DNA from: Flavobacteriales bacterium UBA4474
GTDB taxonomy: Bacteria > Bacteroidota > Bacteroidia > Flavobacteriales_D > Sanyastnellaceae
Length of the DNA stretch: 20,224 bases
Direction of reading: 5' to 3'
NCBI GenBank assembly: GCA_002389295.1
Contig: DGOE01000006.1
Coordinates: 1-20,224 of the forward strand
Under the pieces are notes generated by a model. The model was not told the origin of the DNA and did not search any database. It saw only the letters and a list, made by a program, of their open reading frames with translations. Both the position numbers and the translations under genes were made by a program. Shown here piece by piece: positions 1 through 8,458 of this stretch. Position 1 is the first letter of the stretch. Each line of letters starts with the position of its first letter.

Positions 1-351
1 GCCCAGTACCGCGAGCTCGAGGCGTTTGCCAAGTTTGGATCGGACCTGGACGAAGCGACGAAGGCGGTGCTCGACAAGGGCATGCGCAACGTGGAGATTC
101 TCAAGCAAAACCTGAACTCCCCGATGACCGTGGAGGACCAGACTGCGATCATTTATGCCGGAACCAAGAACCTCTTGAAGAAGGTGCCGGTGGACAAGGT
201 CAAAGAATTCGAGGGCGCTTATTTGGATTACCTCCGCTCAAAGCACGCCGACACCATGGCTGCGCTGAAGGCCGGAAAGTATACCGATGAGGTCCAAGCC
301 GTGATGGCGGAAGCCGCCGATGAGGTGAGCAAGCAATTCGCTGGCGCCTGA
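1..351 (+). CDS. atpA: ATP synthase F1 subunit alpha, C-terminal part (5' end outside window)
   Basis: The window opens inside this gene; 116 residues and the stop codon are present. They match the C-terminal helical domain of the F1 alpha subunit: AQYRELEAFAKFGSDLD near the start, then a helical tail ending in KQFAGA. The alpha subunit forms the F1 hexamer with beta on the cytoplasmic side of the membrane, where ATP is made. The nucleotide-binding domain lies upstream of the window. The gene is followed after 12 bases by atpG, the usual alpha-then-gamma order of bacterial ATP synthase operons, which supports the call. Bacteroidota often have beta and epsilon elsewhere in the genome, and neither is seen here. 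No frameshift is visible. Confidence 0.95.
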   Translation, partial: AQYRELEAFAKFGSDLDEATKAVLDKGMRNVEILKQNLNSPMTVEDQTAIIYAGTKNLLKKVPVDKVKEFEGAYLDYLRSKHADTMAALKAGKYTDEVQAVMAEAADEVSKQFAGA

Positions 352-363
352 ACTGATTGAAAG

Positions 364-1245
364 ATGGCTGGAGGTCTCAAGGAAGTACGCAATAGAATCG
401 CATCTGTCGGAAGCACCCGGCAGATCACGCAGGCCATGAAGGTGGTTTCTGCCGCGAAGTTGCGTCGCGCGCAGGATGCCATCGTTCAGATGCGTCCATA
501 CGCTGAGAAGCTTCAGGAGATTTTGGTCAATGTGAGCGGCTCGTTGGATGCTTCGGAAAACCCGTTTGCAGCGGAGCGTGAGGTAAACAACGTGCTGTTG
601 GTGGCCATCACGTCCAATCGCGGCTTGTGTGGACCGTTCAACAACAACGTCATCAAGTTGGCCAACCAACGCTTGAAAGAGCTGGAGGGGGCAAAGGTGG
701 ATGTGTTGTGTCTTGGCAAGAAGGCGGGTGACGTTTTTCGCAAAACGGACAACTTCACCACGTTGACTTTGGGAGACCAACCCCATGAGATTTTTGACAA
801 CCTTGATTTCGCGCACACGGCTGCTGTGGCGGAGGTCATCATGGAGGCCTTTAAGTCGGGGAGTTATGACCGCGTAGAGCTGTTGTACAACCGGTTTGTC
901 AATGCTGCACTTCAGGACGTGCGCTGCGAGCAAATGTTGCCGATTGAGCAAGGCGCGACCGAAGAGGGTGCCCCTGCTAAGGAGGTCGACTACATCTTTG
1001 AGCCCTCCCGCGAGGAGATTGCACTGAACATCGTGCCCAACACGTTGAAAGTGCAGCTTTACAAAGCCCTGTTGGACAGCAACGCATCCGAGCACGGTGC
1101 GCGCATGACGGCCATGCACAAGGCCACAGAAAACGCAGGAGACCTGCTCAGGGACCTGAAGTTGAGCTACAATAAGGCCCGTCAGGCGGCCATTACCGCA
1201 GAAATTCTCGAGATTGTGGGCGGCGCGGAAGCGCTTGAAGGATGA
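364..1245 (+). CDS. atpG: ATP synthase F1 subunit gamma
   Basis: A 293-residue protein of normal length for the gamma subunit, the central rotor stalk of F1 that couples proton flow through Fo to catalysis. The N-terminal helix MAGGLKEVRNRIASVGSTRQ, followed by ITQAMKVVSAAKLRRAQ, is the family hallmark. The C-terminal helix AMHKATENAGDLLRDL, with the nearby NKARQAAITAEILEIVGGAEAL, completes the coiled coil that enters the alpha/beta hexamer. The ATG at 364 lies 12 bases after the atpA stop, so the two are co-transcribed. The stop at 1243-1245 lies 10 bases before the preferred start of the following kinase gene. The gene looks intact. Confidence 0.97.
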   Translation: MAGGLKEVRNRIASVGSTRQITQAMKVVSAAKLRRAQDAIVQMRPYAEKLQEILVNVSGSLDASENPFAAEREVNNVLLVAITSNRGLCGPFNNNVIKLANQRLKELEGAKVDVLCLGKKAGDVFRKTDNFTTLTLGDQPHEIFDNLDFAHTAAVAEVIMEAFKSGSYDRVELLYNRFVNAALQDVRCEQMLPIEQGATEEGAPAKEVDYIFEPSREEIALNIVPNTLKVQLYKALLDSNASEHGARMTAMHKATENAGDLLRDLKLSYNKARQAAITAEILEIVGGAEALEG

Positions 1246-1255
1246 TCCCGCAAAC

Positions 1256-2716
1256 TTGATACGACTCTCTTTACGACAACGTTTGTTCTTCGCCATGCTT
1301 GGCGTGGTGCTGTTGGGCTTCCTGTTGACAGGGGCCGCAACACTGGTGGGCTTTGCCCGGTTGGACCAGGAGTACAACGCGGCCCGCCTCATTAGAAAGG
1401 AGGAGGCCATGGCGCGCAGTTTGCGGTTTGCGCTGGAGAGCGGGGTGGGTGATACGGTCGAGGCGACCTCGTTGAGCTGGACGGTGATGCCGGGGGCGTT
1501 TGCCGATCGAATCGTTGAGATAGAGGAAGTCCATGGATTGCCTTTGGCGGTATACCGATTGGATGGTAGCCTGTTTGTGACCTCTTCAGTGGCGCACCCG
1601 GACACTTCGGGCTTTGTTATTGACGCCGACCCAGAGGTGCTGATCTCTTTGGCCCAAGGGGCGGGCCGGTTGGAGGTGCCCATAGGCGGTGGAGAGTACC
1701 TGGCGTATTGGTATCAGACCAATTCTGATGGCCGCCCAGTGGCGCTGGTGGCATTGCGGTATGCGTCGAGGAGTCTGGAGACGGGCGGCATCAGGGATTT
1801 CTTGTGGAGTCTTGGCGGTGTGTTCGGATTGGTGTTTTTCGTTGCGGCGGGCTTTGCGTTTTTGTTGACGCGTTCCATTGCGCAGCCATTGTCGCGGCTC
1901 GGCGCCTTGATGGAACGCATGGACGTGTCCAAGGACGAGGGCTTTGAGCCGTTGAAGTATGCTGCGGGTGCGGGGGACGAGATAGCGGTACTGGTGGAGC
2001 GGTACAACCGCATGGCTGAAAATGTGCGCAGGTCTGCAGCGGCGTTGGCGCGGTCGGAGCGTGAAAGCGCCTGGCGAGAAATGGCCATGCAGGTGGCGCA
2101 CGAGATCAAGAACCCCCTTACTCCAATGAAGCTGGGCATCCAACAACTGGAGCGGCGGGCCAAGGATGATGGTGTGGACAGGGTGGCACTGAAAGACCAA
2201 GTGGTGGCATTGTCTGCTGTTTTGCAGGGCCAAATCGACTTGTTGACGCGCATTGCTGACGAATTCAGCACATTGGCGCGCTTGCCCCAGGGTGAGCTTT
2301 TGCCCTGTTCGTTGCGCGCCATTTTGGAGCAGGTCGTAGAGTTGTATGTCGACCACGGTGTGCGTCCCGTGTTGACCATGGAAGGCGATGTGGAGGTCTT
2401 GTGCGATGAGGATCAGTTGGTTAGAATGTTCCACAACCTCGTTCTCAATGCGCAGCAAGCGATAGGGGATGACGGCGGAACCATCGGTATAGCAGTGCAC
2501 AAGGACCCTGTGCGCGTGATTGTCAGGGATACAGGACCGGGCATCCCACCAGAGATTCTGTCTCGAATTTTTGAACCGCAATTCACCACCCGCGGAAGCG
2601 GATCGGGCTTGGGGCTGGCCATCGTGAAGGCCATTGCGGATTACCATAAGGTCGCTGTGGCCTGCGATTCTGAACCCGGGAACGGGGCTTCGTTCACCTT
2701 GGTATTTCCCTCATGA
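1256..2716 (+). CDS. Membrane sensor histidine kinase (HAMP, HisKA, HATPase; NtrY-like)
   Basis: Predicted inner-membrane two-component kinase of 486 residues from TTG 1256. The first membrane helix is at about residues 12-34. A periplasmic sensor region of about 145 residues follows, then a second helix near residues 184-205 (LGGVFGLVFFVAAGFAFLL) and a HAMP linker. The H-box VAHEIKNPLTPMKL carries the phospho-accepting His at residue 282. The N-box is NLVLNAQQAI, the G1 box DTGPGIPPE and the G2 box GSGLGLAIV, so all ATP-binding motifs are present. Its H-box resembles NtrY-type kinases. The frame stays open back to TTG 1214, which would overlap atpG, and ATG 1295 is another possible start. 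I chose 1256 because it keeps the basic RLSLRQR segment before the first helix. No response regulator lies beside it, so partner and signal are unknown. Confidence 0.88.
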   Translation: MIRLSLRQRLFFAMLGVVLLGFLLTGAATLVGFARLDQEYNAARLIRKEEAMARSLRFALESGVGDTVEATSLSWTVMPGAFADRIVEIEEVHGLPLAVYRLDGSLFVTSSVAHPDTSGFVIDADPEVLISLAQGAGRLEVPIGGGEYLAYWYQTNSDGRPVALVALRYASRSLETGGIRDFLWSLGGVFGLVFFVAAGFAFLLTRSIAQPLSRLGALMERMDVSKDEGFEPLKYAAGAGDEIAVLVERYNRMAENVRRSAAALARSERESAWREMAMQVAHEIKNPLTPMKLGIQQLERRAKDDGVDRVALKDQVVALSAVLQGQIDLLTRIADEFSTLARLPQGELLPCSLRAILEQVVELYVDHGVRPVLTMEGDVEVLCDEDQLVRMFHNLVLNAQQAIGDDGGTIGIAVHKDPVRVIVRDTGPGIPPEILSRIFEPQFTTRGSGSGLGLAIVKAIADYHKVAVACDSEPGNGASFTLVFPS

Positions 2717-2847
2717 TCAGGGTTATCAACAGTGTGTTGAGGATTTATCAGTGAAATCCTACGGTGGACGTTGGTCCGACTTGTTCGTGCTTTGTGGATG
2801 GTGAAATATTCCCAAAAACCATCAATTAATATCAAACCCAATCAGCA

Positions 2848-5800
2848 ATGAGGAACCAACTTCTGCTTCTGTTGGCCTCGTTCGCCTTCGGTATGTCTGC
2901 GGCAATGGCCCAGTCGGTATCCGGAAAGGTGAGCGACGGTGCTAATGGAGAGGGCCTGCCCGGTGTGGCGGTCGTCGTCGTAGGCTCAAATACCGGAGTC
3001 TTATCGGATATGGACGGCATGTACCGCATCGAAGCGGCTACGGGCGATGTCCTGTCTTTCAGTTTTGTCGGCTACAACACGGTCCGAAAGGAGGTGTCAG
3101 GCACAGCCATGGATGTTTCCATGGAAAGTGGCGTTGCGCTCGACGAAGTCGTGGTGACCGCGCTCGGTGTGAGCCGCGAGAAGAAAGCGTTGGGTTACTC
3201 CGTTCAGGAGTTGGGCAACGACGCCTTTACCGATGCCAAGACCGAAAACGTGGTGCGCTCGCTCACTGGTAAGATTGCCGGTGTCCAAGTCACTTCGGGA
3301 ACGGCGATTGGATCTTCTTCCAAGGTGTTGCTCCGTGGTGCCAGTTCCATTACGGGCGACAACCAGCCGCTCTTCGTGGTGGACGGTGTCCCAATGGACA
3401 ACGCGGATTACTCCAGTGGTAACACGCAGCGTTCAGTTGGAGGTTATGACTACGGAAATGCCATCCAGGACATCAACCCAGATGACATCGAGTCGGTTTC
3501 TGTTCTGAAAGGACCAGCTGCTGCCGCCCTTTACGGTTCGCGTGCATCCAATGGCGCCATCGTAATCACGACCAAGTCGGGCAAGGGCTACCAGTCAAGC
3601 GGTAAGCGCGGAATCGGCATCAGTGTCAACAGCGGTGTGGCGTTCAACAATGTCTACGTCCTCCCCGATTACCAGAACTCTTATGGAGGTGGTGCCGGAA
3701 CGGCTTGGATTGACACCATCGACGGGAACTTCATTCCGGACTATGGTTACGACGGCAGTTGGGGACCCAAGCTCGATGGCACACCGGTGCGTCATTGGGA
3801 CAGCTGGTACAACTACGCGGGTGACGAGGATTACGGAACGACCCGCCCATGGAGCGCAACCGACAGCGATGTTGATCAGTACTTCCAGACGGGTGTGACG
3901 CTCTCCAACAACGTCAGTGTGAGCGGTGCGACGGACGAGAGCTCCTTCCGCATGAGCTACACCAACCACGACCAGACAGGTGTTTATGAGAACAGCTCAT
4001 TGGACCGCAATACGCTGAGCTTCTCAGGAAGCCAGAAGGTGAGCGAAGACCTTGAGGCCAGCATCAACGCCAACTACGTGCAGTCAAAAGGTTCCGGTCG
4101 TCCTCAAACCGGCTATGGCAGCTCGATCATGTCGCAGTTCACCCAATGGGGACAGCGCCAGTTGAGCATGGACCGCCTGCGGAACTACAAGAACCCGGAC
4201 GGAAGCCACAGAACGTGGAACCGGAACAGCGTGACTGACGCAGACCCACACTATTGGGACAACCCATTCTGGGAGCGTTACGAGAACGTCCAGAACGACC
4301 AGCGTGACCGCGTGTACGGAAACATCACGATGAAGTACAAGATCAACGATGTCTTCAGCCTCATGGGCCGGGCATTGAGCGACTTCTACATTGACCGTCG
4401 TGAGGAGCGCATTGCTGTTGGTGGTGTAAACGAAAGCTCATACAGCGAGACCACGCGTCAGCTGCAGGAGACCAATTTGGACGCCTACTTGAACTTTGCT
4501 GACGACCTCAGTGACGACTTGAACCTGACCGGTTTTGTCGGTGTCAACCAGCGGATCCGCAACTACAAGCGCTTGAACGCCTACACCCTCGGTGGATTGA
4601 ACACCCCAGGACTGTATACGGTCAACAATGGTGCAGACGGTTATGAGGTGGGTGACTTCACAAGCAGCAAGACCGTCAACTCTGTGTTGGCCAGTGCCAG
4701 CTTCGGATACCAGCGCAAGTACTACGTGGACTTCACGGGCCGCAATGACTGGAGCTCTACCCTCCCAGCGGAGAACAACAGCTACTTCTACCCATCGGCT
4801 ACGGCGAGCTACATCCTCAGCGAGGACCTCGACATCGATGCGATCAGCTTCGCCAAGGTGCGCCTCGGATGGGCCCAGGTCGGTAACGACACGGACCCTT
4901 ACCGCACGGCCACTACGTACGGCGTAAACTCCAACTTTGGCAACGCGGGATCGGCAACGGTTCCCAACGCCCAGAACAACCCCAACCTGCGGCCTGAGAA
5001 GACCAGCAGCTGGGAGGCTGGTTTGGAGCTCAACCTGTTCATGGACAAGGTTCGCTTTGACTTTACCTACTACAGCAGCACCACGGAGGACTTGATCTTC
5101 AATGTGCCGGTCTCCGCTTCTAGTGGATACAGCAGCGCAGTGCTCAACGCAGGTAAGACCAACAACAAGGGTATCGAGTTGAGCTTGATGGCTACCCCGG
5201 TTCAAACGGACGACCTCCGTTGGGACATCGGTGTGAACTTCGCCAAGAACCAGAACGAGCTTGTTGAGTTGGCCGATGGCATCGACAACATTCGTTACAC
5301 GAGCCTCTTTGGTGTCACCCTCGAGGCGCGTCCCGGACAGCCTTTGGGCACGTTCTACGGATTTGATTACCAGTACGACGATGCCGGCAACAAGTTGGTG
5401 GACGACGATGGATACTACCTCCGTTCGGAGACGGTTCAGCCCTTGGGCACCATCCTCCCGAACTTCACCGGCGGTGTCTACACCACGCTCGACTACAAGA
5501 ACTTGAGCTTCTACGCCTTGATTGACTTCCAGGATGGAGGATCACTGCACAGCTACTCCAACCAGTGGGGCAAGTACTCCGGTACATTGGCTGAGACGGT
5601 CATGGACGAGAATGGCAACGACGTGCGCGACCCAGGCTTTGCCGGTGTTGTTGTCGACGGTGTCAACGCCACAACAGGGGCTGAGAACACAGTGGCCATC
5701 AACCCACAGTCTCACTTCTTCTACAACCAGGGATACATCATCCACGCCGCTGACCAGTATGACGCGAGCTTCGTGAAGTTGCGTGAGATGCGCTTGGATT

Positions 5801-6006
5801 ACAACCTGCCCGCAGACGTGGTGGAAGGCACGCCGTTCAGCAACGTGAGCTTGGGTGTGTTCGGACGCAACCTGGCCATCCTGCACAAGAACGTTCCACA
5901 CATCGACCCGGAGGTCGCCACGTCGGCGTCCAATATCCAGGGCTTTGAGGGCGGCCAGCTTCCTGCTGAGCGCACGATTGGCGTGAACATCAAGTTCGGC
6001 CTCTGA
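2848..6006 (+). CDS. SusC/RagA-family TonB-linked outer-membrane transporter
   Basis: A 1052-residue outer-membrane protein. The signal peptide is at residues 1-21, cleaved before QSVSGKV. A carboxypeptidase-D-like regulatory domain follows at about 22-95, then the TonB-box-like stretch LDEVVVTALG (98-107). The plug has the family motifs LFVVDGVPMDN (175-185), INPDDIESVSVLKGP (209-223), AAAALYGSRASNGA and IVITTKSG. The rest is the 22-strand barrel, ending AERTIGVNIKFGL. These proteins import oligosaccharides or peptides, powered by TonB-ExbBD, with a SusD lipoprotein as lid. The partner gene starts 26 bases downstream, so the pair is an operon. No glycoside hydrolase, peptidase or ECF/anti-sigma pair is next to it, so the substrate cannot be inferred. 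The 131 bases before the start hold no convincing TAnnTTTG promoter, only an AT-rich leader at about 2816-2840. Confidence 0.96.
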   Translation: MRNQLLLLLASFAFGMSAAMAQSVSGKVSDGANGEGLPGVAVVVVGSNTGVLSDMDGMYRIEAATGDVLSFSFVGYNTVRKEVSGTAMDVSMESGVALDEVVVTALGVSREKKALGYSVQELGNDAFTDAKTENVVRSLTGKIAGVQVTSGTAIGSSSKVLLRGASSITGDNQPLFVVDGVPMDNADYSSGNTQRSVGGYDYGNAIQDINPDDIESVSVLKGPAAAALYGSRASNGAIVITTKSGKGYQSSGKRGIGISVNSGVAFNNVYVLPDYQNSYGGGAGTAWIDTIDGNFIPDYGYDGSWGPKLDGTPVRHWDSWYNYAGDEDYGTTRPWSATDSDVDQYFQTGVTLSNNVSVSGATDESSFRMSYTNHDQTGVYENSSLDRNTLSFSGSQKVSEDLEASINANYVQSKGSGRPQTGYGSSIMSQFTQWGQRQLSMDRLRNYKNPDGSHRTWNRNSVTDADPHYWDNPFWERYENVQNDQRDRVYGNITMKYKINDVFSLMGRALSDFYIDRREERIAVGGVNESSYSETTRQLQETNLDAYLNFADDLSDDLNLTGFVGVNQRIRNYKRLNAYTLGGLNTPGLYTVNNGADGYEVGDFTSSKTVNSVLASASFGYQRKYYVDFTGRNDWSSTLPAENNSYFYPSATASYILSEDLDIDAISFAKVRLGWAQVGNDTDPYRTATTYGVNSNFGNAGSATVPNAQNNPNLRPEKTSSWEAGLELNLFMDKVRFDFTYYSSTTEDLIFNVPVSASSGYSSAVLNAGKTNNKGIELSLMATPVQTDDLRWDIGVNFAKNQNELVELADGIDNIRYTSLFGVTLEARPGQPLGTFYGFDYQYDDAGNKLVDDDGYYLRSETVQPLGTILPNFTGGVYTTLDYKNLSFYALIDFQDGGSLHSYSNQWGKYSGTLAETVMDENGNDVRDPGFAGVVVDGVNATTGAENTVAINPQSHFFYNQGYIIHAADQYDASFVKLREMRLDYNLPADVVEGTPFSNVSLGVFGRNLAILHKNVPHIDPEVATSASNIQGFEGGQLPAERTIGVNIKFGL

Positions 6007-6032
6007 TTCTTCAATCCGCAAAAAAACAGGAC

Positions 6033-7505
6033 ATGAACAAGAATATTTTCTTCCTCGCCGCCCTCTCTCTTGCGGTTGCATTCACTGGATGCACCAAGGA
6101 TTTTGAGGACATCAACACCAACCCGAATGAGCCGGCAGCGGTTTCACCGGGCTTCCTTCTGACCTCTGCGCAGAAGAGCATCATGGACCGCATGAACGAC
6201 TCCTTTTGGGGCAGCCGTCGCGGCATGCAGTTGGCGCAGCACTGGTCATCTAACCAGTACTCCAACGAGAGCCGTTACCAGTTCCGTACGGAGGTGACCA
6301 ACAGCGCTTGGGCCGGTTTCTACTCTGGGCCACTGCAGGACCTGCAGCAGATCATTGCGCTGAACACCGACAATCCGGAAGACATGGCGGGCTATGGGTC
6401 CAATGGCAACCAGGTTGCCGTGGCGAAATTGCTTCAGGCTTGGAGTTTCCAGATGTTGACTGACGCGTGGGGTCCCATCCCCATGACGCAGGCGTTGCAG
6501 GGCGTGGACAACACGACCCCGGCTTATGACAGCCAGGCTGCAGTGTATGCTGGCATCATGGGCTTGATCAATGATGCCCTCGCATCCATGGACAGTGGAA
6601 ATGGCCCTCAGGGTGACCAGGTCTACGGTGGAGACATGGGCCAGTGGGAAAAGTTTGCCAACACCCTCAAGTTGCGGGTGGCCATGCGCATGTCAGATGT
6701 GGATGCTGCAGGCGCTAAGTCCGCAGGTGAGTCCGCCCTTTCAGGAGGCATGATCATCGCCGCGAATGAGGACAACGCTGAGTTTCCATACATCGATGCT
6801 GCGCCGAACAACAACCCGGTCAACGAGGACTACAAGACGCGTAACGACTTCGCGGCCTCAAACACCATGGTGGATTGGATGACGGCTTTGAACGACCCCC
6901 GCATGGGTGTCTTCTTCAGTGCCAATGCAGACGGCAACTTCGTGGGTGAGGTGTACGGATTGGACGAGGCCAACGCCGCCTTGACGCCAAACGACGCTGT
7001 TTCTCAGCGTGGTGCAGCGGTATTGGCCGGAAACTTCCCAGGCGTATTCTTTGACGCTGCTCAAACGCACTTTTTGTGCGCTGAGGCTGCGGAGCGGGGA
7101 TGGTCTAACACGCCGCTCGATGCCGAAGGGCACTATAACGCTGCTGTGACGTTGAGCATGCAGTGGTGGGGCTTGACGGACGCAGATGCCATCAATGCAT
7201 ACCTCGGCCAAGCCGATGTGGCATACAGCACTGCGCCTGGCGACTGGAAGCAGAAGATCGGTTCCCAAAAGTGGGCCGCGTTGCACATGCAGGGCCACGA
7301 GGCTTGGGCAGAGGTGCGCCGCTTGGATGCACCAGCGTTGAACGCTTGTGCTGATGGCCACTTGGGCGGAGACGGCAGTGTGCCAAGTCGTTTCGAATAC
7401 CCATTGGATGAGCAAACACTCAATGCCAGTGGTTACGCTTCTGGTGTGTCTGGCCTCAGTGGCGCGGACGCGCTGGAGACCAAGCTTTGGTGGGACGTGA
7501 ACTGA
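6033..7505 (+). CDS. SusD/RagB-family outer-membrane lipoprotein (SusD-like type 2)
   Basis: A 490-residue surface lipoprotein paired with the SusC-type transporter upstream. The N-terminus MNKNIFFLAALSLAVAFTGC is a lipoprotein signal with Cys20 as the lipidated residue. The following CTKDFEDINTNPNEP is typical of the SusD-like_2 group (Pfam PF12771, from memory). The helical TPR-like core shows WSFQMLTDAWGPIPMTQAL near residues 138-156, the KLLQAWSFQ/DAWGPIP region found across SusD proteins. The end ALETKLWWDVN is also family-like. SusD proteins bind the substrate at the cell surface and close over the SusC barrel. Length is normal and the frame intact. A hairpin terminator follows about 30 bases after the stop. 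The ligand is unknown. Confidence 0.94.
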   Translation: MNKNIFFLAALSLAVAFTGCTKDFEDINTNPNEPAAVSPGFLLTSAQKSIMDRMNDSFWGSRRGMQLAQHWSSNQYSNESRYQFRTEVTNSAWAGFYSGPLQDLQQIIALNTDNPEDMAGYGSNGNQVAVAKLLQAWSFQMLTDAWGPIPMTQALQGVDNTTPAYDSQAAVYAGIMGLINDALASMDSGNGPQGDQVYGGDMGQWEKFANTLKLRVAMRMSDVDAAGAKSAGESALSGGMIIAANEDNAEFPYIDAAPNNNPVNEDYKTRNDFAASNTMVDWMTALNDPRMGVFFSANADGNFVGEVYGLDEANAALTPNDAVSQRGAAVLAGNFPGVFFDAAQTHFLCAEAAERGWSNTPLDAEGHYNAAVTLSMQWWGLTDADAINAYLGQADVAYSTAPGDWKQKIGSQKWAALHMQGHEAWAEVRRLDAPALNACADGHLGGDGSVPSRFEYPLDEQTLNASGYASGVSGLSGADALETKLWWDVN

Positions 7506-7533
7506 GGTTCACCTGCGATTCACAACATTCAGG

Positions 7534-7562
7534 AAAGGCCTGCCCGCAAGGGTGGGCCTTTT
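7534..7562 (+). terminator. Rho-independent terminator after the SusC/SusD pair
   Basis: AAAGGCC (7534-7540) pairs with GGCCTTT (7555-7561). The stem continues through two G-U pairs and CCC/GGG to a GCAA tetraloop (7546-7549), with a short T run after it. It lies 28 bases after the susD stop. A short A run on its left side means it may also act, more weakly, on the convergent cyclase gene that ends at 7588. Confidence 0.8.
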
Positions 7563-7587
7563 CATTTCAGCACTGTTGAAGATGCCT

Positions 7588-8370
7588 TTAGTGGGTGTTG
7601 TGTGGGTTGACCTCTGCGGGAAACCAAACAGGCCGGGATGGCGCCGCATCGTTGACAAACGGGGAGACTTGCATGGCCAGCAAGCCAGGTCCAGACGAAA
7701 GCCCCTCGGGGACGCACAGAAGCTCTGAAATGGTGGCGCCCCTACGCGGGTTGCTGTCCGGCCCAAAAAAGGCGTTATGCGCCCTTAAAACACCCCCATC
7801 GACTTCCTTGTCTACGCTGGGCAAGTCAATGAGCAGGTGGCGTATTCCGAGGCTGCACAGGTGTTCGGCAAAACCATCTCCAAGGAAAGGGGGGTTGGAG
7901 TCGCTCCAGTCCCGCACTTGTTCACCAGAGGTGCATTTGAGGATGAGTGCCCAAGGGGAGAATTTCTTGAGGTCGTTTTGAGCTTCTTCAAGCCTTGCTG
8001 TGGGCACGACCCAGTCTTCTCCTTGGGGTTCTGGCGGTGTGTGGATGAGGTAGGCGGGCATCAAAAACGGCAGGGAGCCAGAGCGGGCTGTGGCGTCGAT
8101 GGGTTTGAAAGCATCGTGTATGTGCTCTCTGGTTTCGGTATGGGTGCCGTGGGCGTGTGGATTGAAAGTGATGTCACGGAAATTGACAGCACCCCCCTCT
8201 GAAACTGAGCCCACCCAATTTTCTGACCGGACGGGTCTGGCTTGAGGAGGGCCTTGATACCAAGCCCTCGGCAACCCTTGAAGGGGGTTGACCGGTATGC
8301 TCAGGTCGTGGGGTCGTCCGTTGGCCCTCCAGAGGTGGCCTTCATGCTCCAATTCAATCCTCAGGATCAT
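7588..8370 (-). CDS. Cyclase-family metal-dependent hydrolase (kynurenine formamidase-like fold)
   Basis: A 260-residue protein with no signal peptide, so probably cytoplasmic. The metal-site region reads FNPHAHGTHTETREH (residues 69-83), matching the HxGTHxD-type motif of the cyclase family (Pfam PF04199), which includes kynurenine formamidase and some lactonases. Further family features are GGAVNFRDITFNPH upstream and IDLPSVDKEVDGG (181-193) with TISELLCV (213-220, a possible catalytic Glu at 216). The ligand spacing departs from formamidase: the first His is three residues before GTH rather than two, and Glu replaces the Asp. As I recall, homologues in other Flavobacteria share HxxGTHTE, so this looks like a clade variant and not damage. 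The true substrate is unknown. Its ATG lies 37 bases past the terminator of the gene upstream. It converges with the SusC/SusD pair. Confidence 0.82.
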   Translation of the reverse strand: MILRIELEHEGHLWRANGRPHDLSIPVNPLQGLPRAWYQGPPQARPVRSENWVGSVSEGGAVNFRDITFNPHAHGTHTETREHIHDAFKPIDATARSGSLPFLMPAYLIHTPPEPQGEDWVVPTARLEEAQNDLKKFSPWALILKCTSGEQVRDWSDSNPPFLGDGFAEHLCSLGIRHLLIDLPSVDKEVDGGVLRAHNAFFGPDSNPRRGATISELLCVPEGLSSGPGLLAMQVSPFVNDAAPSRPVWFPAEVNPHNTH

Positions 8371-8402
8371 GCTTCAAGGTGGTGCGTTCGGAGCAATGGA
8401 AC

Positions 8403-8437
8403 AAAAGAAAAGCCCCGCCGGTGAGGGCGGGGCTTTT
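8403..8437 (-). terminator. Strong Rho-independent terminator of the beta-barrel gene
   Basis: A perfect 12-base-pair stem, AAAAGCCCCGCC (8408-8419) against GGCGGGGCTTTT (8426-8437), with a six-base loop. On the minus strand the stem is followed by TTTTCTTTT (the complement of 8403-8411), the expected T tract. It lies just after the stop of the minus-strand gene ending at 8459 and separates it from the cyclase gene. On the plus strand it also ends in TTTT, but no plus-strand gene runs into it. Confidence 0.9.
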
Positions 8438-8458
8438 CAAACCGATGTGGTCTTCCGA

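Noticed and set aside
238..1683. Long minus-strand open frame opposite atpG and the kinase
   Set aside because: It lies antisense to two well-recognised genes, its translation shows no family motif, and long shadow frames are common in GC-rich DNA.
2726..2740. Small hairpin TCAACA/TGTTGA after the kinase gene as a terminator
   Set aside because: The stem has six pairs, mostly A-T, with a three-base loop and no T run after it.
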